Below are positions 1-5,908 of a DNA stretch of 8,393 nucleotides, one piece after another (the first letter of the stretch is position 1; each line of letters begins with the position of its first letter). Where the stretch lies: the NCBI GenBank assembly GCA_003542955.1, contig DPJP01000402.1, forward strand, positions 7,887 to 16,279, read 5' to 3'. The notes beneath the pieces are model-generated. The model made no database searches. It was given only the letters and a program-made list of their open reading frames with translations, and was not told the origin of the DNA. This DNA is from Armatimonadota bacterium (GTDB lineage: Bacteria > Armatimonadota > Zipacnadia > Zipacnadales > UBA11051). Both the position numbers and the translations under genes were made by a program.

Positions 1-44
1 TCGTCAACGTCGCTCCCGACTAAACTGATGGCGACCCGGGTCAT
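1..44 (-). CDS. 5' fragment of an unidentified gene, translationally coupled to the SDR gene
   Basis: Reading the minus strand from position 44, an ATG opens a frame that stays open to the window edge and encodes MTRVAISLVGSDVD, about 14 residues. Its ATG overlaps the TGA stop of the SDR gene as ATGA (44-41), a classic arrangement for translational coupling. A strong GGAGGG ribosome site lies 7 bases upstream, inside the end of the SDR gene. Both signals suggest a real gene start rather than chance. The product cannot be identified from 14 residues. A short hydrophobic strand after a basic residue (RVAISLVG) could begin a Rossmann-like or other alpha/beta fold, but that is a guess. By position it is the second gene of a minus-strand operon with the SDR gene. 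Confidence 0.6.
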   Translation of the reverse strand, partial: MTRVAISLVGSDVD

Positions 45-940
45 TGGCTCTCCCTCCACTCCCGGTACAACCGCGCCACATCGCCCAGGTCATGCATGCT
101 GCGGAATCCCAGTCTGGCGCGCGCGAACTCGTGGCTGAAGTGATACTCGACCGGCGGTATCTCGACGCCAAGCTCATCAAGCAACTCCGGCACGCCCGGG
201 TAGTAGCGCCCAACGATAGCCGCGGGCAGCGATCTCAGCCCCGCCGCATCGGTGGCGGTGTATGGCGTGTAGCACCCGACCACGAACCGTTGGCCCGGCG
301 CGGCGGGACTGTCCAGCGCCTGCCCGAAGGCACTCCCCAGGTCGGCAGGGCTCATGAGCTTGAAGCCTGCCCCCAGGTAGCGCAGGAAGATCGCCGGCAC
401 GTCGGCCTGCGCCCAGTCGATCCGCCCCTCACTGTCATATCCCCGAACTGCCTTGAAGCCACAGAAGCGGATGATGACCGCCTCCAGCCCGTGCTGCCGA
501 GCGTAGTATTCGGTCATCAGTTCGCCCAGCCACTTCGTCTGCCCGTACATGCACACCGGCTCCGGCGGGGTCTGCTCATCGATCGGCAGATAGGGCTCGC
601 TGAAGCCGTGTCCTGTCGCCCAGACACTGCTGCTGTAGACGAAGCGCCGGACACCGCGGTCCACGGCGGCCTGCAGCAGCGTCGCCGTTGCCTTGACATT
701 GATATCCACAGATGCACCGGGCAGCCCTTGCGCAGGCAGGAGTGCCGCCATGTGCACGACGGCCTCCATACCCTCGAGCGCGTCCGCCACCTGCTCGTAG
801 TCCAGCAGATCGCCCTGGATGGCTTCCAGTGATCCCTCATGCGGTCGTCGGTCAAAGCCCACCGCATCGAACCGCTTCACCAGTTGCGGCAGCAGCACAC
901 TGCCGACTTCCCCTTCACTGCCGGTAACAAGAACCCTCAT
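41..940 (-). CDS. NAD-dependent epimerase/dehydratase, extended SDR family (possibly uronate-dehydrogenase-like)
   Basis: This 299-residue protein is an extended short-chain dehydrogenase, predicted cytoplasmic. Residues 1-14 form the first Rossmann strand and a dinucleotide loop, TGSEGEVG, a variant of the usual TGxxGxxG. D30, at the end of the second strand (VGFDRR), would favour NAD(H). GDLLD (43-47) and VVHMAALLPA (61-70) match the next conserved SDR segments. The active site is visible as SSS (103-105) with Y132 and K136 in YGQTKWLGE. The usual downstream RxxNxYGP is replaced by RFCGF (158-162). The start is supported by GGAGGG at 950-955, 9 bases upstream. No signal peptide is seen. Family members interconvert or oxidise nucleotide sugars or free sugars. 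The weak resemblance to uronate dehydrogenases (RFVYSSSVWATG, then YGQTK) together with the lyase-like gene nearby suggests, but does not prove, uronate metabolism. It overlaps the next minus-strand gene by 4 bases. Confidence 0.88.
   Translation of the reverse strand: MRVLVTGSEGEVGSVLLPQLVKRFDAVGFDRRPHEGSLEAIQGDLLDYEQVADALEGMEAVVHMAALLPAQGLPGASVDINVKATATLLQAAVDRGVRRFVYSSSVWATGHGFSEPYLPIDEQTPPEPVCMYGQTKWLGELMTEYYARQHGLEAVIIRFCGFKAVRGYDSEGRIDWAQADVPAIFLRYLGAGFKLMSPADLGSAFGQALDSPAAPGQRFVVGCYTPYTATDAAGLRSLPAAIVGRYYPGVPELLDELGVEIPPVEYHFSHEFARARLGFRSMHDLGDVARLYREWRESQ
52..57 (-). promoter_or_regulatory. Shine-Dalgarno site for the left-edge partial gene
   Basis: The minus strand reads GGAGGG here, 7 bases before the ATG at 44-42. 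It lies inside the final codons of the SDR gene and is the main evidence that a second gene starts at the overlapping ATGA. Confidence 0.6.
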
Positions 941-1203
941 TCTCAGAAACCCTCCAGGCTATCGAGGCCGGGTGCAACGGCCCTCCCAGATTCGCCCTCT
1001 CCACAGGTCGCTCCTGCCCAGCCGTCTCGCGCTCTGCATGTCTTGGCCCGCCGCTTTCCGCATCCGGGAAGGTACCGGGCCCCCGACGTCCGAATACTGT
1101 TGGCGATCAATCAGGATGCAGCTCCCGCCGTCTGCGGGCGTCGCCCTCGGACAGCGGCAGAACGGCGGATCGGAAGGCCGCAATAGCAGGGTGTGTTACA
1201 GCC
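941..1203. other. Divergent intergenic region
   Basis: These 263 bases lie between the minus-strand SDR gene and the plus-strand methyltransferase gene, so promoters for both directions should lie here. I find no convincing -35/-10 pair on either strand. The only identifiable signal is the SDR ribosome site (minus-strand GGAGGG at 950-955). A small inverted repeat, CCCGC/GCGGG with a 5-base loop, sits at 1124-1138 and is too short to interpret in such GC-rich DNA. Frames that cross the region lack a ribosome site and look like chance open frames. Confidence 0.5.
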
Positions 1204-1845
1204 ATGAACGACGATTGCGCAAAACAGTGTTCGGCAGCCGCAAACGAGTACGACCGCAGTGCCGAGCAGAAGAACTGGCGCGGGCCGGAGGTCGTCTTCG
1301 GCCTCGCCTACGCCTTTGTCGAGCCCGGCCAGTCGCTGCTCGATATCGGCATCGGGACAGGCCTCTCCGCGGCGCTCTTCCACAAGGCAGGCCTGGCCGT
1401 CCACGGTATGGACCTCTCCCCGCAGATGCTCGAGGCCTGCCGGGCCAAGGGCTTCACGACCGACCTGACACAGCATGACCTTACCGTGGCGCCCTATCCG
1501 TACGATACTGCGTCGATGGACCATGCCGTATCGGTCGGTGTACTCAACCACTTCGGCGATCTGCGGACGGTTTTCTCCGAGGTCTCGCGCATTGTTCGTC
1601 CCGGCGGCATCTTCGGCTTCGTCGTCGAGCATCGCGACGAGGGACAGGAGGCCGGCTACGACATCTGCCCGCCTAATGCACCCGCCGGCAAGACGCACAC
1701 CATGTACCGGCATGGCGCCGACGATATCTCCGAACTCCTGGCGGACAACAGCTTCACGATGCTCCGCTCGCTCGAGTTCCCGGTCATGCACGGCGGCGGG
1801 CAGCCGCTCAGGGCGATGGCCTACATCGTGCGCCGGGACGCCTGA
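1204..1845 (+). CDS. Class I SAM-dependent methyltransferase
   Basis: This 213-residue protein has the length and motif order of a small class I (Rossmann-fold) methyltransferase of the Methyltransf_11/25 type. Motif I is LLDIGIGTG (45-53), the glycine-rich SAM-binding loop. D70 in HGMDLSPQML is the acidic residue expected to bind the ribose hydroxyls. HDLT (91-94) fits the strand that contacts adenine, and MDHAVSVGVLNHFGDL (105-120) and RIVRPGGIFGF (129-139) match motifs IV and V. It has no signal peptide and no membrane segment, so it should be cytoplasmic. The methyl acceptor cannot be told from the sequence. The start is chosen because an N-terminal helix (AAANEYDRSAEQKNW) precedes the fold as in relatives. 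The ribosome site is weak (AGGG at 1188-1191, 12 bases upstream), so the start is less certain. A gap of 74 bases separates it from the glycosidase gene, and membership of that operon is uncertain. Confidence 0.88.
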   Translation: MNDDCAKQCSAAANEYDRSAEQKNWRGPEVVFGLAYAFVEPGQSLLDIGIGTGLSAALFHKAGLAVHGMDLSPQMLEACRAKGFTTDLTQHDLTVAPYPYDTASMDHAVSVGVLNHFGDLRTVFSEVSRIVRPGGIFGFVVEHRDEGQEAGYDICPPNAPAGKTHTMYRHGADDISELLADNSFTMLRSLEFPVMHGGGQPLRAMAYIVRRDA

Positions 1846-1919
1846 CGCAACGTGCCGCCGGCCGGAACCTGCTGGTGCGGGACAGCCCGGTGACGGTACA
1901 CTGAGGAGACAACCGGGAT

Positions 1920-4661
1920 ATGACCACCCATACCATCGCCGGTCTGATCGCCGCACTGATTGCCCTCTCCGCCGTGCCCGCCTGCGCCGCAACCGCCCAG
2001 ATCAAGCCCCTCAACGGCACCCCGGCCCTCTTCATCAACGGGGAGCCCGCCAACGGGCTCATGTTCAGCTCCTCACCTGCGCCGCGCCCCAATGTCACCG
2101 AGGGCCAACTGCATCTGGCCAACCTGCCCGGCTACTATGCCGGACGCTCCGTCACCAGCGCGCACAGCTTCCCGCCGGACGTGATGCTCGATGCCACCCT
2201 CACCGTGGACAAGTGCACCGGCTCCGGCGCCAACGTCTCCCTCTGGCTCTACGAAACGGACAAGGGCGGCTACTTTCTATCCCTCAACCAGGTCGAGGGA
2301 AAGAACGTCGTGTCGCTGTGGAAGGCCGGCCCCGGCGCCTGGACCTTCGAGAAATGGATCACCCACCCGCTCGACTGGCAACAGGGGCAGCCCGTCAACC
2401 TGACGCTGCAGGTGAAAGGCCCCGTCCTGACACTCTCCGCCGACGGCCAGCAGATCGGGCAGGTGACGGATCCCGACCCCCTCCCGCCGGGCCCGCTCAA
2501 GATCAGCGTCTACCACAGCAACTCCAGTGTCGATGCACTCAAGGTCACGCTGCCGGACGGCTCGACCGAGTTCGAGGATGACTTCTCCACAGCACACTCC
2601 GACGTCTGGCCGGGCCTTGTCTCCGGCAATGTGCCCGAGTTCGCGGATGTCGGCTTCCGGATTGCCATGGTCGACTTCAGGCTCGACAGCCTCTGGAAGG
2701 GCCCCGACGAACTCGACCTCGCCGCGCTCGACAGCCAGGTCGCCGGCTTCGTCGCCAGTAACCCCGGCTGCCTGCTCTCAGTCCGCATCAGGCTCAATCC
2801 GCCGCCGTGGTGGGTCACCGCCCATCCCGACGATATCGCAACCTGGCACCGCCTCGATGGCGACCAACTCGAGGGGAAGAACAACTACGCCTCATTCTCA
2901 TCACCCGCCTGGCGCGAGGAGACGGGCAAAGTCCTGCAACAGGTGCTGCGCCGCGCGCTCGACGGCCCCCACGCCGACCGCTTCATTGGCTTCAACCTGC
3001 TCTACGCATTCGGGCCCGAGTGGGAGCACCCATGCACCGACGCCTTCTGGGATTTCAGCCCCGTCAACGAGGAGCAGTTCCGCCTCTTCCTGCGCACGCA
3101 GTATGGGACTGACGACGCCCTTGCCGGGGCCTGGAGCCAGCCCGGCGTCACCATCGACACCGCCGCCATCCCGCCCGCGGAGGACCGCGTTCAGGGCGAT
3201 TTCTACGAGCTGATGGACCCCGCCCGCAAGGGCCGCCGCATCGCCGACTACTACCGCTTCACCGATGAGAGCGTGGTCGAGGCCATCGGCATCTTCGCCG
3301 ACATCATCAAAGCCGAGACGCAGGGCAATGCCTACGTGCTCGCCCACTACGGCTATCACTTCGAAGGCTATGACGGCATGGACCGGATCAACTACAACGA
3401 GCGCGGCCACCATGCCATCGACCGCTTCCTGGCGCTCCCCGGCATCGACGGCAGCGGCTCGGCCTACCAGTACCGCGTCCGTCAGGCCGGCGGATCGACC
3501 GTGCCGATCACCACCGTCGCTTCGCTCCGCCTGCATGGGAAGATGTACTGGCTCGAGGATGACACCCGCACCCATCTCTCCTCACCGACCCAGAACTACG
3601 GACGCGCGAGCAACCTCTGGGAGAGCGTCAACATCCTCAAGCGCAACGCCGCCGAAGCCCTCACCCAGGCCTCGCCGATCTGGTACCTCGACTTCGAGGG
3701 CCACTGGTTCAGCCACCCCGAGATCATGCGGACGCTCGCGAAGGTCCGCGAGATGGCCGACCGCGCCCTGACGCTTGACCGCAGCCGCAATGCCGAGATC
3801 GCCGTCATCGTCAACCAGCGCACCGTGCGTCACCTGCGCTCCTCGACGGCCCTGTGGCTGCCTGTGCTCTGCCATGAGTACTTCGAGGAGCTGCCCCGCA
3901 TCGGCGCGCCCTTCGACTCCTACATCATCGACGACCTCGCCCGCGATGACATGCCCGAGTACAAGCTCTACGTGATGCTGGATACATTTGCCCTTGGCGA
4001 GCGCGAGCGGCAGCTCATCCGCGAGAAGGTCCTCCGCAACGACCACACGGTGCTCTGGCACTATGCCCCCGGCTACATCACCGAGGATGGTCTCTCCGAT
4101 GAAGCAATGAGCGAGATCGCCGGAATCAAGCTCACAGCGCTGGATGTCGGCGGCGTGCCCCGCAACACGCTCTGCGACCTGACTCATCCGATGACGCGTG
4201 ACTGCCCGCCCGGACTGAGTTGGGGGACGAAACTGCCCATCGGCCCGCTCATCACCTGCACCGACCCGGATGTGCAGGTCCTCGGGACGCAGCACGCCGT
4301 CCCCGGCAGCAGGCCGGATGGGCGCATCAAGATGGGGGATGTCTTCGAGCCGTCCCTGGCCGTCAAGCAGATGGATGGCTGGACGTCCGTCTGGTGCGGC
4401 GTCCCGCCGGCGCCCTCCGCGCTGCTGCGCAATATCGCCCGCGCCGCCGGGGTGCACATCTATGACGATGCCGAGGACTTCGTCTCTGCCAACAACGTCA
4501 TGCTGGGCGTCCATACGCGGTATGCCGGCCCGCGCACCATCCACCTGCCGCGCAAGTGCACCGTCACGGATGCCTTCACCGGTGAGCGCCTCGGCGAGGG
4601 CATTCAAACCTTCGAGGTGCAACTCCGTCAGTACGAGACACGTATATGGTGGATGGACTAG
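1920..4661 (+). CDS. Secreted GH42-like (clan GH-A) glycoside hydrolase with N-terminal beta-sandwich domain
   Basis: The 913-residue product starts with a hydrophobic signal peptide (about 1-26, likely cut at ACA or ATA). Its n-region is unusual in lacking Lys or Arg. Residues about 30-215 look like a jelly-roll domain of the DUF1080/LamG kind (VSLWLYETDKGGYFLSL, then VNLTLQVKGPVLTLSADGQQIG), probably a glycan-binding module. A (beta/alpha)8 domain follows, with LRIRLNPPPWW-like features near 285-300 and FRLFLRTQYGTDDALAGAW near 385-405, as in GH42-type enzymes. E367 in FGPEWEHP is the likely acid/base and E546 in MYWLEDDTRTHL the likely nucleophile. From about 600 onward there is a beta-galactosidase trimerisation-like domain (AEIAVIVNQRTV; LWHYAPGYI at 712-720). 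The C-terminus resembles a small beta domain. Ordinary GH42 enzymes are about 650-700 residues, so the extra length is the N-terminal module. GAGGAG at 1903-1908 and an in-frame stop at 1902 fix the start. The substrate is unknown. Calling it a beta-galactosidase would be an over-reach. Confidence 0.82.
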   Translation: MTTHTIAGLIAALIALSAVPACAATAQIKPLNGTPALFINGEPANGLMFSSSPAPRPNVTEGQLHLANLPGYYAGRSVTSAHSFPPDVMLDATLTVDKCTGSGANVSLWLYETDKGGYFLSLNQVEGKNVVSLWKAGPGAWTFEKWITHPLDWQQGQPVNLTLQVKGPVLTLSADGQQIGQVTDPDPLPPGPLKISVYHSNSSVDALKVTLPDGSTEFEDDFSTAHSDVWPGLVSGNVPEFADVGFRIAMVDFRLDSLWKGPDELDLAALDSQVAGFVASNPGCLLSVRIRLNPPPWWVTAHPDDIATWHRLDGDQLEGKNNYASFSSPAWREETGKVLQQVLRRALDGPHADRFIGFNLLYAFGPEWEHPCTDAFWDFSPVNEEQFRLFLRTQYGTDDALAGAWSQPGVTIDTAAIPPAEDRVQGDFYELMDPARKGRRIADYYRFTDESVVEAIGIFADIIKAETQGNAYVLAHYGYHFEGYDGMDRINYNERGHHAIDRFLALPGIDGSGSAYQYRVRQAGGSTVPITTVASLRLHGKMYWLEDDTRTHLSSPTQNYGRASNLWESVNILKRNAAEALTQASPIWYLDFEGHWFSHPEIMRTLAKVREMADRALTLDRSRNAEIAVIVNQRTVRHLRSSTALWLPVLCHEYFEELPRIGAPFDSYIIDDLARDDMPEYKLYVMLDTFALGERERQLIREKVLRNDHTVLWHYAPGYITEDGLSDEAMSEIAGIKLTALDVGGVPRNTLCDLTHPMTRDCPPGLSWGTKLPIGPLITCTDPDVQVLGTQHAVPGSRPDGRIKMGDVFEPSLAVKQMDGWTSVWCGVPPAPSALLRNIARAAGVHIYDDAEDFVSANNVMLGVHTRYAGPRTIHLPRKCTVTDAFTGERLGEGIQTFEVQLRQYETRIWWMD

Positions 4662-4680
4662 GCCCGACCTCGACACCATT

Positions 4681-4685
4681 GGAGG
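4681..4685 (+). promoter_or_regulatory. Shine-Dalgarno site that fixes the start at 4694
   Basis: GGAGG lies 8 bases before the ATG at 4694. An earlier in-frame ATG at 4646 has no ribosome site, overlaps the end of the glycosidase gene, and would put 16 polar residues before the signal peptide. The start at 4694 is therefore preferred. Confidence 0.8.
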
Positions 4686-4693
4686 TGCGCCCC

Positions 4694-5815
4694 ATGCGTC
4701 AGGCATGCACCGCAGTCGCCGCCCTCGTGCTGCTGTCCGCCGCACTGGCACCGTGCCAGCAGGCAGACATCATCGCGCAGTGGAGCTTCGAGCAGGATAC
4801 CGAGGGCTGGGTCACGCTTGACCCGCTGGCGACACTCACACGCGTCACGACCGATGCCTATGCCGGCCAGGGCGCACTGGCATTCACATTCCCCCAACGC
4901 GCGCCCGAGGCGAACGCCCCGGAGGGGCAGATGCCCGGAACACTTGCGGTCCCTGTCGCAGCGGACGCGAGCGCGCTCCAGTCGGTGTCATTGGCAGTCC
5001 GCACCTCCTCCTCAACGCCCCTGGTCGTCGCCCTCAATGAGGAGGACAAGTCGTCCTATCTTGCCGCCGTATGGTCACCGTCCGGTGACTGGCACCACGT
5101 GGAGCTTGCCCTCTCGGACTTTCACCTGTCCAACGACTCGTCGGATGAGAACGGGCGCCTGGACCCCGAGCAGATCAACGTCATCGTGCTTGCCGACGCC
5201 GGGATGCTCGTCCGCATGCTCGCGGAGCAGGGCTTGCCCTTCACAGCCCCGCCGCTTGCGGATATGACGATCCTGCTCGACGATCTCCGGCTCAGCTCAT
5301 CGGCGCTGGATGTCGAGCCGGCCGCCGGCGAGAAGCAGGTTGTCATCGACATGTGCACTCTGCCGACAATCCAGTGGCTGCCGCTGGGCGGCGATGATGT
5401 CACACTGGTCTCCCAGGAGAGCGACGACGGGGAGCGCTACTTGCAGGTTGGCTACGCGGCGATGCCCGGCACGATCTTCGCGATTCTGAAAAGCGTCGGC
5501 CTCGGCAGCCTGGAGGGGTGCAATGCGCTGTCTCTGCAGATGCGCAGCTACTTCGATGGCGAGGTGGTCATTGCACTCGAGCAGCCCGGAAGCATCCGCT
5601 TCAGCACCACGGTACAGGTGCAGGCCGGCGACCAGTGGCAGCAGATCGAGATTCCCTTTGCCCAGTTCCAGCCTGACCGCGAATCCGGCGCCACCGGCAC
5701 AGTGGACCCCGGCAGCATCCAGCAGGTCGCCATCGCCGACATCCGCGCAATGCTCGACCAGATGGTCTCCACCAACACGTGGGATATCCGCAACCTCGTC
5801 GGCGTGAAGCCCTGA
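4694..5815 (+). CDS. Secreted protein with two tandem beta-sandwich (CBM-like) domains
   Basis: With the start at 4694 the product is 373 residues. It begins with a basic residue and a hydrophobic core typical of a Sec signal peptide (about 1-24). C21 follows LAP, which is not a good lipobox, so I do not call it a lipoprotein. The mature protein has no catalytic motif I recognise. Domain 1 (about 26-200) opens with WSFEQDTEGW, a style common in carbohydrate-binding modules of the CBM4/9/11 and CIA30 type. Domain 2 spans about 205-373. The two halves share an aligned segment: GDWHHVELALSDF (131-143) ending at LDPEQINVIVLAD (156-168), and GDQWQQIEIPFAQF (312-325) ending at VDPGSIQQVAIAD (337-349), an offset of 181 residues. 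This suggests internal duplication. It follows the glycosidase gene by 32 bases and is probably co-transcribed. A role in glycan binding is inferred from fold style and neighbours; it could also be a structural or adaptor protein. Confidence 0.75.
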   Translation: MRQACTAVAALVLLSAALAPCQQADIIAQWSFEQDTEGWVTLDPLATLTRVTTDAYAGQGALAFTFPQRAPEANAPEGQMPGTLAVPVAADASALQSVSLAVRTSSSTPLVVALNEEDKSSYLAAVWSPSGDWHHVELALSDFHLSNDSSDENGRLDPEQINVIVLADAGMLVRMLAEQGLPFTAPPLADMTILLDDLRLSSSALDVEPAAGEKQVVIDMCTLPTIQWLPLGGDDVTLVSQESDDGERYLQVGYAAMPGTIFAILKSVGLGSLEGCNALSLQMRSYFDGEVVIALEQPGSIRFSTTVQVQAGDQWQQIEIPFAQFQPDRESGATGTVDPGSIQQVAIADIRAMLDQMVSTNTWDIRNLVGVKP

Positions 5816-5894
5816 CCTCCTATCGGTCCGCGCACCCGTGCAGGTGCCCCGCCTCCCGGCGCGAACGTGACTGAGCGGATCACAACCCGCCCAC

Positions 5895-5899
5895 GGGAG
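5895..5899 (+). promoter_or_regulatory. Shine-Dalgarno site that fixes the start at 5909
   Basis: GGGAG lies 9 bases before the ATG at 5909. The alternative in-frame GTG at 5867 has no ribosome site and would add 14 charged or polar residues before the signal peptide. The 93-base gap it sits in (5816-5908) shows no other clear signal: the best hairpin, GCACC/GGTGC at 5832-5847, has only 5 pairs and no T tract. Confidence 0.7.
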
Positions 5900-5908
5900 T
5901 TGCCAATC

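Noticed and set aside
44..832. 262-codon open frame on the plus strand
   Set aside because: Antisense to the SDR gene, whose Rossmann and YxxxK motifs are clear.
1111..1992. 293-codon open frame on the minus strand
   Set aside because: Antisense to the methyltransferase gene, which has a clear SAM-binding motif; the minus-strand translation is Arg- and Gly-rich with no family resemblance.
1475..2581. 368-codon open frame on the plus strand
   Set aside because: It overlaps the methyltransferase and the glycosidase in another frame, and its Arg/Pro/Ser-rich composition is typical of an out-of-frame reading of GC-rich coding DNA.
3582..4751. 389-codon open frame on the minus strand
   Set aside because: Antisense to the glycosidase catalytic and C-terminal domains, with no recognisable motif or ribosome site.
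4751..4759. Lipoprotein signal (LAPC) in the tandem-domain protein
   Set aside because: Proline directly before the cysteine does not fit the lipobox, so a Sec signal peptide cut by signal peptidase I is more likely.
5832..5847. GCACC/GGTGC hairpin as a possible terminator after the tandem-domain gene
   Set aside because: Only 5 pairs and no T tract follow; the next gene is close and on the same strand.
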